A DNA stretch of 64,000 nt from Acidobacteriota bacterium (GCA_902812465.1 CADDZE010000008.1:1-64000); one strand, 5' to 3'. Positions 1 to 8,642 are shown, numbered from the stretch's first letter. The notes: a model not told the origin generated them from the sequence alone. A program made the numbers and translations.

Positions 1-198
1 GCCCCACGCCTGCGGCGAGTAGGCCGGAATCATCTGGATGCCCAGCTCCTTCCGCGCCCGTCCTCCCTGCGTCAGCCGCCTCGGATCAACCGGCCCTCCC
101 GCCTGCGGGGCCTCGAAAAAGGGGCTCGCCCGGTCGCTGTAGAGCGCGCACAATCGCCCTTTCTGCTCCCTCACCTCTCGCTGCGCCCCCACCCGTGC
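1..198 (-). pseudogene. Transposase fragment, ISNCY/IS481-like integrase core (partial)
   Basis: Read on the minus strand, the first 198 bases are an open frame of 66 codons running off the left edge. It carries ALYSDRASPFFEAP, then LTQGGRARKELGIQMIPAYS and PQA, which is the central rve/DDE integrase block of ISNCY-type transposases (YSDRxxxFF, LTQxGRAxKxLGIxMIPAYSPQA). An in-frame TGA lies directly upstream at about 199-201 with no start codon between, so the N-terminal half is missing. The element body would continue to the left of the window; no terminal inverted repeat is visible on this side. Family naming is from remembered motifs; the truncation is seen directly. Confidence 0.75.
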
Positions 199-267
199 TC
201 ATTCTTCCGGACATTTAATGTGCTAATGACACGAAGAGTCCTGACCCAGCCCGCGAAGGCGGGTACG

Positions 268-276
268 TGCTATACT
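268..276 (+). promoter_or_regulatory. Extended -10 promoter (TGC TATACT)
   Basis: TGCTATACT fits an extended -10 element (TGn followed by TATAAT-like). No good -35 is seen at 17 bp, which is normal for this class. Transcription would begin near 283, about 50 to 90 bases before the candidate starts of the first gene. Confidence 0.5.
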
Positions 277-329
277 GGCGACGCCTTGCCGCCAACGCCT
301 AAAGGGCAGGATCAGCGAGTGGCCGCCGG

Positions 330-1961
330 TTGGCGAAGTTCTCGGGGTTTCTGTGGAAGGGGAAGGACTTGACGCGGCGCGAGGAGACACGCCCCAACAC
401 GCCTTTCGTACCTTGGGCCGTCCTGACCGGCCTTATGGCAACAGCTTGCATGCCGGCATCCGGACGGGCCCAGCAGACCGTGGTTCGCGATGCCGGGGGC
501 GGCCGCAAGATCGAGCTGACCTATAATTCCAGCGGCCAAGTAGTGCGTACCCGCACGCTCAGCCAGAGTGGGAAACTGGCGGTCCAGGTAGATTACGAGT
601 ACCATCCCGCCTTCCTGGTGCCCCAGCAGACTACCACGAGCTACTGGCCTGATGGCCAAACGATTCGCTCGGTAACCCGGGTCACGTACGACGAGAACGG
701 CAACTTCACCAGCGAGGTCACCACCACATTCGATGAGTCCGGCAAACCCGCGGGAGGGCACAAGCTGACTCACGATCCTTTCACCGGGATTTACCAATGT
801 TCTGAACAACCGGCGGCAGGCGGCAAGTTCCGGCCCGTGGAGTGTCCTGCAGGAGAACAAGAAGGCGGCGGGGAAAAGGAATTGACCTACGAAGAGGTGG
901 CTCGTGAACTGGAGCAAGCGCGCCGCACCGCTGCCCGCTCGCCGGAAGAAGCTCCAGCAGCGGCGGGCCAGCCCGTCGAGCTAGGACTAGTCCTGCCGTC
1001 AGAAATACATGCGGGCGAATCCATCACCGCCAGCGTAATCCACCATCCCAGCCATTATGAGGGCGTCGCTGGCGTGAAAGTGATTGCCTTCCGCCTTCCG
1101 CCTGATGCGCCTCCGGACCTTGACCGCTGGGAGTGCCAGATGGCTGGCCAGGCTCCCCGCCCGGCTAACACCCCGATGAGGTTGGCGGTTCCGCGCGGTG
1201 TGTCGGAATTCAGCATTGCCTTGCGTCCGGTAGGGTCGAGCGGCTCCTTCATGGAGTCTGTCAAGATATCCCCGGGTTGCCAGAATCCGCAGAAGTTCGA
1301 ACGTTTTGAAGGCTCGCCGGTCTGCGTGAAAGGCGGGCTGTGCGTGATCCGCGGCCCGTTTGCCGACGGCCAGGGTGGCGACTTCGCCGCGATCGGTGGC
1401 TACCCGGCGCGCATTCTGGCCGAGACCGCCAGCGCCGCCTACGTCTCCGTTCCGTCGGAGGTAGCGCCTGGGCTCACGCATTTGATCCTAGCTACGGCTT
1501 CGCGGGTCATTGCCATGCCCGTGGCCATCACGCAGCTTGCCTTCTCTCCGGATCACCTCTCGCTGCGTGTGGGGCAGACGATGCTGGTTCACGCCTTCCT
1601 CTCGGGTCCAGAGCAGTTGCCTGACGACTGCTGGCGGGCAGGCATCCCGCCCGGGCTGAGCCCTGCGGAAGCTCGCCGATGGAGAGGATCAGGCTTCGAT
1701 CCACCCGGGCGGGGCGAAGGCCTGCTGCTGGTCACCATTCGCAACGCCGCACCCCAGCTGGCGTCCCTGCGCGGTTCGCAGAATCAGACCTTTGCCTTCC
1801 GCTTGGTGCCCGAATCGTTCAAGCACGGCGAATTCAAATACCAATTTGTAGTCCAAGCTGCGCAATCGGGAACCTTGGCGCTGCAGAGTACGATCATGCC
1901 GTTTTTAGCTCCGGTTCCCGCCCAGGTCTACGATGGCCAGTTGCTCCTGGGCCGGCAGTAG
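330..1961 (+). CDS. Secreted protein of unknown function with YDxxG-type repeats
   Basis: A 543-residue product with an N-terminal export signal: basic stretch around LTRREETR, hydrophobic core PWAVLTGLMATAC, and a likely signal peptidase I site after GRA before QQTVV. Residues about 60-170 hold several short repeats of the form TYNSSGQ, TYDENGN, TFDESGK that resemble RHS/YD-type repeats. The C-terminal half looks like all-beta, possibly immunoglobulin/TIG-like, domains, with several spaced cysteines. The start is uncertain: TTG at 330 or an in-frame TTG at 369, which lies just after the purine-rich run AAGGGGAAGG. It is probably exported to the periplasm or cell surface. I do not recognise a function. 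Confidence 0.7.
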   Translation: MAKFSGFLWKGKDLTRREETRPNTPFVPWAVLTGLMATACMPASGRAQQTVVRDAGGGRKIELTYNSSGQVVRTRTLSQSGKLAVQVDYEYHPAFLVPQQTTTSYWPDGQTIRSVTRVTYDENGNFTSEVTTTFDESGKPAGGHKLTHDPFTGIYQCSEQPAAGGKFRPVECPAGEQEGGGEKELTYEEVARELEQARRTAARSPEEAPAAAGQPVELGLVLPSEIHAGESITASVIHHPSHYEGVAGVKVIAFRLPPDAPPDLDRWECQMAGQAPRPANTPMRLAVPRGVSEFSIALRPVGSSGSFMESVKISPGCQNPQKFERFEGSPVCVKGGLCVIRGPFADGQGGDFAAIGGYPARILAETASAAYVSVPSEVAPGLTHLILATASRVIAMPVAITQLAFSPDHLSLRVGQTMLVHAFLSGPEQLPDDCWRAGIPPGLSPAEARRWRGSGFDPPGRGEGLLLVTIRNAAPQLASLRGSQNQTFAFRLVPESFKHGEFKYQFVVQAAQSGTLALQSTIMPFLAPVPAQVYDGQLLLGRQ

Positions 1962-2140
1962 ATCGTTGAGCACCAGACCGCCTTGCGTTCGCGCAACCCG
2001 GGTAACTTCCATGGCCAGCAACGCTCATTCGGAACACCAGGCTCTCGGCGGTGACCCGGCCCTCACGATGCGCGCGAGGGGTGCGATGATGTCTGATTGG
2101 TGTGGCCGCTCGGTGGCGCGCGGCGCTCGGTGCGGAACCC

Positions 2141-2932
2141 ATGAGCAAGCCCAGAATCTCCGTAGTTCGCTATCTCAACACGGCACCGCTGGTTTGGGGG
2201 CTGCTGCACGGCGAGCAGCGTGGCAAGTACGACTTGGATTTCACCACCCCGGCCCGCTGCGCCGATGCCGTCTTGAATGGACAGGCGGAGGTCGGCATCA
2301 TTCCCTCCATCGTCTACCCACGCCTGCCAGCCGGGGAGATCATTGGCGGCCTCTCAATCTCCTCGCTGCGCACGGTGCGCAGTGTGTTGCTCTTCAGCCA
2401 CCGGCCCATCGCACAGGTGCGCCGCGTGGCCCTCGACCGCGCCTCACGCACCTCGGTGGCCTTGCTGACGGTCTTGCTGCGCAAATTCTACGGGGTGGAC
2501 TTCCGAGCGGCGGCCGCACCTTCTGATCCGGCAAGCATGCTGAAGGCGGCCGATGCGGCGCTGGTGATCGGCGATCCCGCACTGCTTTACCACAACGACG
2601 CAGTCCTCGTGTACGACTTGGCCGAAGAGTGGCACCAGTTTACCGGCCTGCCCTTCGTCTTCGCGGTTTGGGCGGGGCCGGGGCACGCGCAGGTCGCGCG
2701 GTTCCGCCAAGACCTGGAAGACTCGCGCACCTACGGACTCGCCCACCTGGAGGACATTGCTGCTCAGTACGCGCCGCGGCTGGGAATGACGACTGAGGAG
2801 ATCAAGATTTACCTGACCAAGAACATTGACTATAATCTGGGCGAAGACCACCAGAGGAGTCTGGGGCTCTTCTTTCGGCTGGCCAGCGAGGTAGGAATCA
2901 TACCGGAGGCCTGCGAATTGCGCCTGGTCTGA
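2141..2932 (+). CDS. mqnA: Chorismate dehydratase MqnA (futalosine menaquinone pathway)
   Basis: The 263-residue product begins MSKPRISVVRYLNTAPLVWG, the typical MqnA opening (ISVVxYLNTxPL), and has the periplasmic-binding-protein-like fold of the MqnA/MqnD family (AEVGIIPSIVY, ALVIGDPAL). MqnA dehydrates chorismate to 3-enolpyruvylbenzoate, the first step of the futalosine route to menaquinone. The ATG at 2141 is preferred over a GTG at 2102 because family members start with the ISVVRYLN strand. It sits 66 bp before mqnC, which acts later in the same pathway, so co-transcription is likely. Confidence 0.93.
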   Translation: MSKPRISVVRYLNTAPLVWGLLHGEQRGKYDLDFTTPARCADAVLNGQAEVGIIPSIVYPRLPAGEIIGGLSISSLRTVRSVLLFSHRPIAQVRRVALDRASRTSVALLTVLLRKFYGVDFRAAAAPSDPASMLKAADAALVIGDPALLYHNDAVLVYDLAEEWHQFTGLPFVFAVWAGPGHAQVARFRQDLEDSRTYGLAHLEDIAAQYAPRLGMTTEEIKIYLTKNIDYNLGEDHQRSLGLFFRLASEVGIIPEACELRLV

Positions 2933-2936
2933 AGTG

Positions 2937-2959
2937 CGCCAGCCTGCGGCAGCCTGGCG
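2937..2959 (+). repeat. Hairpin between mqnA and mqnC
   Basis: CGCCAG and CTGGCG pair around an inner CTG/CAG with one C-C mismatch and a CGG loop. It begins five bases after the mqnA stop codon. There is no U run, so it is not an intrinsic terminator; it could be an mRNA processing or stability element. The stem is seen in the sequence; the role is inference. Confidence 0.4.
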
Positions 2960-2998
2960 GGCGCCAAAACGCCCCGCCAAGACAGCTACACCCTCGCC

Positions 2999-4036
2999 AT
3001 GCGAATGACACCTTCCCAGGCTCTTGACTTGCTCGCCTCCGATGACCTGATCGGCCTCGGCATGGAGGCCGATGCGGTGCGCCGCCGGCTGCATCCCGGT
3101 AATGTCATCACCTACCAGATCGACCGTAACATCAACTATACCAACATCTGTACCGAGTACTGCTCCTTCTGCGCCTTCTACCGTCCGGTCGGCTCAGCGG
3201 AAGGATACGTCCAGCCGCTCGAGTCCATCTTTCAAAAGATTGAAGAAACCATTTCACTCGGTGGTACCGGAATCCTGATGCAAGGCGGGCTGCATCCCGG
3301 GTTGACGATTGACTATTATGAATGGCTGCTCTCGAGCATTAAGCGGCGCTATCCGGAGCTTCATCTTCACTGCCTCTCGGCTCCCGAGATCCTGAACATT
3401 GCCGAAGTCAGTGACCTCTCGGTGCGCGACACCATCGCCCGCCTGATGGACGCAGGCCTCGATTCGATTCCGGGCGCGGGGGCGGAGATTCTGGACGATG
3501 AGGTGCGCTTCCGGATTGCCCGGCTGAAGTGCCGCACTCAGGAATGGCTAGAGGTCCATCGCACTGCACACCGGCTGGGGCTGCGAACCACCGCCACCAT
3601 GATGTTCGGCGTCGGCGAGACGCTGCAACACCGCGTCAATCACCTCGAGCACTTGCGCCGCCTGCAGGACGAAACGGGAGGGTTCACGGCGTTCATTCCC
3701 TGGTTTTTCCAGCGCGAAAACACGTCGCTGGGCCGCTTCATCAAGCACGAGGCCACGGCGGTCGATTACCTGAAGACGCTCGCCGTCGCGCGCCTCTACC
3801 TGGATAACATTCTCCATGTCCAGGCGTCCTGGCTCACCCCCGGTCACAAGATTTGCCAAATCGCCCTCCGCTTCGGGGCCAACGATGTGGGCAGCATCCT
3901 GATTGAGGAGAATGTCGTCTACGCGGCGGGATGCAAGAACACGTCGAACGAAGAGGAGCTAAGGCACCTGATTGCGGATGCGGGATTCCGGCCTTGCAAG
4001 CGCGATACACTCTATCGCAAGTATTACCTGGACTAG
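2999..4036 (+). CDS. mqnC: Cyclic dehypoxanthinyl futalosine synthase MqnC (radical SAM)
   Basis: A 345-residue radical SAM protein. The [4Fe-4S]/SAM motif CTEYCSFC (CxxxCxxC) lies near residue 52, preceded by the family-typical YQIDRNINYTNIC and followed by FYRPVGS. Further MqnC features are GGTGILMQGG and GAGAEILDDEVR. The enzyme cyclises dehypoxanthine futalosine in menaquinone synthesis. Length and motifs match MqnC rather than its relative MqnE. It follows mqnA and precedes galT by 48 bp on the same strand. MqnB and MqnD are not in this window. Confidence 0.93.
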   Translation: MRMTPSQALDLLASDDLIGLGMEADAVRRRLHPGNVITYQIDRNINYTNICTEYCSFCAFYRPVGSAEGYVQPLESIFQKIEETISLGGTGILMQGGLHPGLTIDYYEWLLSSIKRRYPELHLHCLSAPEILNIAEVSDLSVRDTIARLMDAGLDSIPGAGAEILDDEVRFRIARLKCRTQEWLEVHRTAHRLGLRTTATMMFGVGETLQHRVNHLEHLRRLQDETGGFTAFIPWFFQRENTSLGRFIKHEATAVDYLKTLAVARLYLDNILHVQASWLTPGHKICQIALRFGANDVGSILIEENVVYAAGCKNTSNEEELRHLIADAGFRPCKRDTLYRKYYLD

Positions 4037-4084
4037 ATTCGGCGGGGAGCATCCTGCTGCTTCGCCGCCCCGCCGCTGTGCCTC

Positions 4085-5032
4085 ATGAGCGAGCTCCGCT
4101 GGAACCCGACCGCGCGCGAGTGGGTCTCGACCGCCTCCCATCGCCAAAACCGGCCGTTGATGCCCACCGACTATTGTCCTTTCTGCCCAGGGTCGGGGCG
4201 GGTACCCGAACACTATGACGTCTACCTGTACCCCAATGATTTTGCCGCGCTCACCATCCCCCCCGCGCCGCCCGCGGTCAAGGGCGACCGCCTCTACCGG
4301 GTCAGGCCTGCCTACGGGCAATGCGACGTGGTGCTCTACCACCCGGATCACCATACCTCACTGCCACAGCTCTCCGTGGACCACCTCGTCAAGCTGGTCC
4401 GCTTGTGGCGGCGCCGCTTCACCGAGCTCAAGCGCATACCCGGCATCGAATATGTCCTGATCTTCGAAAACAAGGGGGCGGTGATCGGGGTCACCATGCC
4501 CCACCCGCACGGCCAGATCTACGCCTTCCCCTATGTTCCGCCCCGCTTGAAAACCGAATTAGCGGCGGCACGCTCTTACCAGCGCCGGCACCAGCGCTGT
4601 CTTTACTGCGAGATCCTCCGGAAGGAGCGCCAAAGCGGCCAGCGGCTGGTGGTCGAGAACAGCGCGTTCACCGCTTTCGTGCCCTTTTACGCGCGCTGGC
4701 CTTACGAGGTCCACATCTTCGCCCGCCGCCACCTGGGCACCATCGACGAGTTGCGCCCAGCCGAAGAACGCGCCCTGGCCGAGATTCTGAAAAGGGTGAC
4801 CACAAAATACGATAACTTGTTCAACTTTTCGTTCCCTTACATGATGCTCATGCATCAGCCGCCGGCCAAGGGCCGCTTCCCTTACTACCACTTTCACATT
4901 GAGTTCTATCCACCCTACCGGAGCCGGGACAAACTGAAGTACCTGGCCAGTGTCGAAACCGGCACGGGCAGCTTCCTGAACGATTCGCTGGCCGAGGAGA
5001 AAGCAGCCGAGTTAAGGGCCGCCAGCGAGTGA
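4085..5032 (+). CDS. galT: Galactose-1-phosphate uridylyltransferase
   Basis: A 315-residue HIT-superfamily enzyme. The active-site motif is H140-P-H142-G-Q144 within MPHPHGQIYAF, H142 being the expected uridylylated nucleophile. The N-terminal zinc ligands fit CPFC at about residues 31-34, and the C-terminal half has PYEVHIFARRH and YYHFHIEFYPP. It exchanges UMP between UDP-glucose and galactose-1-phosphate in the Leloir pathway. Only nine bases separate it from galK, so the two are surely an operon. UDP-galactose 4-epimerase is not seen here. Confidence 0.93.
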   Translation: MSELRWNPTAREWVSTASHRQNRPLMPTDYCPFCPGSGRVPEHYDVYLYPNDFAALTIPPAPPAVKGDRLYRVRPAYGQCDVVLYHPDHHTSLPQLSVDHLVKLVRLWRRRFTELKRIPGIEYVLIFENKGAVIGVTMPHPHGQIYAFPYVPPRLKTELAAARSYQRRHQRCLYCEILRKERQSGQRLVVENSAFTAFVPFYARWPYEVHIFARRHLGTIDELRPAEERALAEILKRVTTKYDNLFNFSFPYMMLMHQPPAKGRFPYYHFHIEFYPPYRSRDKLKYLASVETGTGSFLNDSLAEEKAAELRAASE

Positions 5033-5041
5033 GTCGCAGGT

Positions 5042-6211
5042 ATGACCAGGACGCGAATGGAAAGGCAAGCGATAGTGGAGGCATTCCGCGCGGCCTTCGG
5101 CTCGCCTCCGCAGGTGGTGGTGCGAGCCCCGGGCCGCGTCAACCTGATCGGCGAACACACCGACTACAACGAGGGATATGTACTGCCGGTGGCCATTGAC
5201 CGTTACGTCTGGTTTGCAGGAACTCACCGCCATGACCGCCTGGTTCGGGCCCGCGCGCTGGACTTTGGCGCCGAGATCGAGTTTAGCCTGGATGACATTC
5301 AGAAGGACTCGCGCCGTCCATGGGCCAATTATCTGCGGGGCGTCGCAGCCGTGCTGCAGGCCGCTGGCCAGCGGCTGGCCGGTGCCGACCTGGTGTACGG
5401 TGGCGATGTGCCGCGCGAGGCCGGACTCAGCTCGTCCGCGGCCGTCGAAGTAGCGGCCATGGTCTTCTGGCAGCGGTTGCTCCGCCTCCCGCTCGAGGCC
5501 GTCGAAATCGCCACGCTTTCCCGCCGCGCTGAGAACGAGTTCGTTGGCGTGCCGACGGGAATCATGGATCAGTTCGCTTCGGCGTGTGCGCGCCGGGATC
5601 ACGCCTTGTTTCTGGACTGCCGCGACCTGCGCTACCGGCTGGTTCCCCTGCGGGATGACGTAGCCATCGTGGTCTGCAACTCGGGCGTCAAGCGCGCGCT
5701 GGCCAGTTCCGAATACGAGGTGAGATGGCGGCAGTGCCGGGCGGCAGTCGAGGCACTCAACCACTTCGGCCTGCGCGCTCAATCGCTGCGCGACGTCACC
5801 CCCGCTCAACTTCGCGAGGTGGGCAGCCGAATGGATCCCCTGCTGCTGAAGCGGGCACGCCACGTGGTAACGGAAAACCAGCGGGTGTTAGACGCCGTTC
5901 GCAGCCTGGAGCAGGGCGATCTTCAGCAGTTTGGATCACTGCTCAACGCTTCGCATGCCAGCCTCCGCGATGACTACGAGGTGAGCTGCCGGGAGCTAGA
6001 CGTCCTGGTCGAGCTGGCGCAGCAGCAGCCGAGCGTCCTGGGAGCCCGGATGACCGGCGCGGGCTTCGGGGGATGCACCGTCAACCTGGTTCGCCGTGAG
6101 TGCGCGGAGGAATTTGCACGAGTCGTGGCCGAAGGGTATCAGAAAGCCCTCCACCTCCAGGCGGAGGTGTATGTGTGTCAGGCTTCGGACGGCGCGCTGG
6201 CGGGCGGGTAA
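5042..6211 (+). CDS. galK: Galactokinase
   Basis: A 389-residue GHMP kinase. The galactokinase signature GRVNLIGEHTDYN is near residues 31-43, the GHMP ATP loop is EAGLSSSAAVEVA, the region with the catalytic Asp is PTGIMDQFASA, and the C-terminal GHMP motif is GARMTGAGFGGCTVNL. It phosphorylates galactose at C1, making the substrate for GalT directly upstream. Length is normal for the family. The spacing of nine bases and same orientation imply translational coupling or at least a shared mRNA. Confidence 0.95.
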   Translation: MTRTRMERQAIVEAFRAAFGSPPQVVVRAPGRVNLIGEHTDYNEGYVLPVAIDRYVWFAGTHRHDRLVRARALDFGAEIEFSLDDIQKDSRRPWANYLRGVAAVLQAAGQRLAGADLVYGGDVPREAGLSSSAAVEVAAMVFWQRLLRLPLEAVEIATLSRRAENEFVGVPTGIMDQFASACARRDHALFLDCRDLRYRLVPLRDDVAIVVCNSGVKRALASSEYEVRWRQCRAAVEALNHFGLRAQSLRDVTPAQLREVGSRMDPLLLKRARHVVTENQRVLDAVRSLEQGDLQQFGSLLNASHASLRDDYEVSCRELDVLVELAQQQPSVLGARMTGAGFGGCTVNLVRRECAEEFARVVAEGYQKALHLQAEVYVCQASDGALAGG

Positions 6212-6232
6212 AGACCACCGCCTGGCGAATCC

Positions 6233-6652
6233 TTAGTCCGTGGTTCGAATCTGCGAAGGATCGCGAATAATGATTTCAGCGCGCCCGTGGTAGCTGGTGA
6301 CCGTGCCGCGAATCTCTACTGCCCGCCCTCCCAGGGTCGAAAGATCGCCGAACTTGCCGCGGTCCGAGGAGAAGATGACGGTGCTGAACGGGCATCGCCG
6401 GTAGTCCGTGCAGAAATCGAGAAAGACGTTGCCAGCCCGGGAGGTAAAAACACGCAGGACCCGGCCCGAGACGCAGGCTGTCTTTCCCAGTTGCGATGCG
6501 GCGTCATGGAAGTCGACGCACGGACTGGAGCTGGAAGTACCCGCTGCCGACGGCCAAGACTGAGAATGAGTGGTGACGCGGCGGTATACCCAAACCGCCA
6601 GGGCGCCCAGGACGAGCGCCACCACCGCCCATTGAACACGCCTGCGCCCCAT
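6233..6652 (-). CDS. Membrane-anchored OB-fold-like small protein
   Basis: A 139-residue product. Residues 8-24 form one transmembrane or uncleaved signal segment (WAVVALVLGALAVWVY) after an arginine-rich start. The rest (KTACVSGRVLRVF, NVFLDFCTDY, RAVEIRGTVTSYHGRAEIIIRDPSQI) has the strand pattern of the bacterial OB-fold proteins related to tRNA_anti/YhcR domains: a VxGxV strand, an F/L-D strand, then GRAEIIIxDPSQI. It starts six bases after the stop of the upstream secreted nuclease-like gene, so the two are one transcription unit. A link to nucleic-acid or phospholipid breakdown outside the cytoplasm is inference from that pairing. Confidence 0.7.
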   Translation of the reverse strand: MGRRRVQWAVVALVLGALAVWVYRRVTTHSQSWPSAAGTSSSSPCVDFHDAASQLGKTACVSGRVLRVFTSRAGNVFLDFCTDYRRCPFSTVIFSSDRGKFGDLSTLGGRAVEIRGTVTSYHGRAEIIIRDPSQIRTTD

Positions 6653-6658
6653 GATCGC

Positions 6659-7567
6659 CTAAGGTGGGCTCCACCCCACGCGCGAGCCTCGCCACGCACT
6701 CAAGTCGGGTTTGCCGGCGCGCAGCCATGCAGTATACCAGAGCGCGCTGACGAAGCTGGCCGCCGCGTCCAGGCGCTTCTCGGCCATCGGTCCCGCCAGC
6801 CGGATGAAGTTTGGCAGATACTGCGGGTCGAGGTACGTCCTGCCGCGTGCCGCAGTGCGGTCCGCTGCCAGCACAAGGTTGATCTGAGCGTAGCTTTCCA
6901 GGTATTCGCGGAAGATCGCGGCACGCAGGTTTCGAAGCTCGCTGGGCGGGCTGGCGATAATCCGCCACTGACCGGCAGCGGCATTAACGAGCATGGTTTC
7001 GAAGCGGCTGTGCACGCCCCTCTGGCCGCTAAGCTGCCCGTCGTAGTTGACGGTGGTGTGCAAGGGCTGCGTCAGGTCGCAGGCGTAGTGAGCCACCAAC
7101 ACCGCGTCCCGGTTGGCATACGCCCAGCGATGATGGCTCCAGTCGTCCGCCAGGCGGACGGTGAAGCGCTCAATCTGCCAAACCGAGTCGCCTTCCCTCC
7201 GCTGCCAGCCCCTAGGACGCCGGCGCTCGACCACAAATTGCTGGCGAAAAAACCTGAAGGGATAGCGGTCGTAGGCATCTGCCTCGGTGTAGTGATGCGG
7301 CCGCTCGGGAGGGTAGTCGTGCGCCAGGAGGTCGGGGGCGGAAGCGTGCTCGACCAAGTACTCTTCGCGGGCACGAAAACAGGATCGCAGGGGCTCCGGC
7401 AAACCTTCGATCGCGGCCCGATTCACCAGGCGATGACCCTGGTCACCCCAAGGCCGCACTGGTAATGCGGCGATGAGGACCAGGCCGAAAAGGATGAGCA
7501 GGCACTTCCCTGGCGCGCGAAGTACCAGCGGTTTGCCCAGGGGTAACGTCGAGGGCGGTGGCGCCAT
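6659..7567 (-). CDS. Secreted S1/P1-type nuclease or zinc phospholipase C-like protein
   Basis: A 302-residue product with a signal peptide (CLLILFGLVLIAALPVRP) followed by WGDQGHRLVN. In the S1/P1 nuclease and phospholipase C superfamily the mature protein begins with the metal-binding Trp-Gly and a nearby His, exactly this pattern. Further likely zinc ligands lie in HDYPPERPHHYTEAD and HYACDLTQPLHTTVNYDG, the last being the family's HxxxDxxQPLH block. It should act in the periplasm or outside on nucleic acids or phospholipids; the sequence does not settle which. It is the first gene of a two-gene minus-strand unit. Confidence 0.82.
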   Translation of the reverse strand: MAPPPSTLPLGKPLVLRAPGKCLLILFGLVLIAALPVRPWGDQGHRLVNRAAIEGLPEPLRSCFRAREEYLVEHASAPDLLAHDYPPERPHHYTEADAYDRYPFRFFRQQFVVERRRPRGWQRREGDSVWQIERFTVRLADDWSHHRWAYANRDAVLVAHYACDLTQPLHTTVNYDGQLSGQRGVHSRFETMLVNAAAGQWRIIASPPSELRNLRAAIFREYLESYAQINLVLAADRTAARGRTYLDPQYLPNFIRLAGPMAEKRLDAAASFVSALWYTAWLRAGKPDLSAWRGSRVGWSPP

Positions 7568-7585
7568 TCGTTAAAACCAGAACGC

Positions 7586-7594
7586 ATCATAGCA
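7586..7594 (-). promoter_or_regulatory. Extended -10 promoter (TGC TATGAT) for the nuclease-like gene
   Basis: On the minus strand TGCTATGAT occurs with predicted start near 7579, only about 12 bases before the ATG at 7567. No -35 or Shine-Dalgarno sequence is evident. It matches the TGCTAT core of the sites at 268 and 63889. Confidence 0.4.
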
Positions 7595-8610
7595 ACAATC
7601 TCAGGCCAGCGCGACCCCCGGGGAATGCCCGGGCAAGCCTGCGACAAAGCCGAGGATGGCTGGGTGGCGCCAACAAGCGCACGAGGGCTGACCGGCAGAG
7701 TAGCAGAGTTTATGCCACTGGCGTGGAGAGCCTGCTCAAGTCTTCGCGGATGTAACGCACGTGCCAAAGCGTTTGCCGCCGAACCAAAACTCAACCACGT
7801 ATCGGTCCTTTTGCCGGCGCACACGGCAAACGGCTGACGGCTCTATCCATGGTTCCGCCTCGCGCGCCAGTCGGTTATCAGCCTGACCTCTAGTGCCTGG
7901 CGGCCGGCCCAGGGGCTGCCCTTCAACGTTGCGACGCGAATCCACCTTTCTCCCTTTCCCAGTGCGGCGATCCTTTGCCACTGACCGGCGGATGCGCCGG
8001 GTGCCACGCTTGAGCCCTCGCATTCTCTGAACCCAAGCGCTCTTGCCACGGCGCCCGGACCGCATTCTTCCCTCAGTCCCGGTGCTCGCCGCTATTGGGG
8101 ACATGTCCGCTGTTCCACCAAGCGAGCCTAATCACGAGCGTGGGCGAAAGCCGGAGGGGCACCGGCACCAATGCCACAAGTTAACCGCCACGAGCCGCAC
8201 CAACTCCACCAGCAGGTCACCCAAGAAAAAGAAGACCGACACCCAGAGGATCAGTGGTCTCATGGTCAGTCTGCCCGAGGTTTGGGAGCACGGCCGCGCC
8301 CCCAGGGCAGCAAGCTGCTGCCGCTGCCTGTTAAACCTGTCACACGCCCACGGACGGTTCAGGGCACGTTGCGTTCCAGAAGACGAGCGCGACTTCATCT
8401 TGCCAGCAGGCAGGATAACTGCTTGGTGGCAAAAGGCGTTGAGCGGCGGCGCGCGGCCTCTGGGCTCGTCAACCGGAGGGGCAGTCGTCGCAAGCCGCCT
8501 AACCATTTCGCTGATCGACTAACCATTTGGATAGTCCTGCAAGCCTTTAGTTAAGCTCCCTTCTAATTGGCGGCCACTGGGGCCGGTCCCAGCGGCTGGG
8601 CGGTTGCGCA
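7595..8610. other. Gene-poor interval of about 1 kb
   Basis: No convincing gene of normal size. Reading frames here are short, arginine-rich and lack recognisable domains. A minus-strand frame ending near 7738 closes with VRRQKDRYVVEFWFGGKRF, which faintly recalls the arm-type DNA-binding domain of tyrosine integrases, but nothing else of an integrase follows. There is a perfect 6-bp hairpin (CCGGCG, loop GATG, CGCCGG) at 7985-8000. The interval may be eroded DNA. Confidence 0.4.
8132..8263 (-). CDS. Possible small membrane protein, 43 residues
   Basis: An ATG at 8263 opens a 43-residue frame whose product starts MRPLILWVSVFFFLG and continues DLLVELVRLVAVNLW, a single strongly hydrophobic segment, then ends WHWCRCPSGFRPRS. 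No clear ribosome binding site precedes it. The composition contrasts with the arginine-rich frames around it, which is the main reason to list it. It could equally be chance. Confidence 0.25.
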   Translation of the reverse strand: MRPLILWVSVFFFLGDLLVELVRLVAVNLWHWCRCPSGFRPRS

Positions 8611-8639
8611 TTGTCATACTTGCGGGGCCCGGATAGAAT
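8611..8639 (+). promoter_or_regulatory. Sigma-70-type promoter for the CHAD gene
   Basis: TTGTCA (8611-8616), a 17-bp spacer, and TAGAAT (8634-8639), each five of six to consensus. Start near 8646 gives a leader of about 108 bases before the CHAD start codon. Confidence 0.65.
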
Positions 8640-8642
8640 CGA

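Noticed and set aside
6236-6256. GTGGTTCGAATCTGC resembles a tRNA T-arm
   Set aside because: It lies in the 3' end of the OB-fold-like gene and no acceptor stem or anticodon arm can be formed around it.
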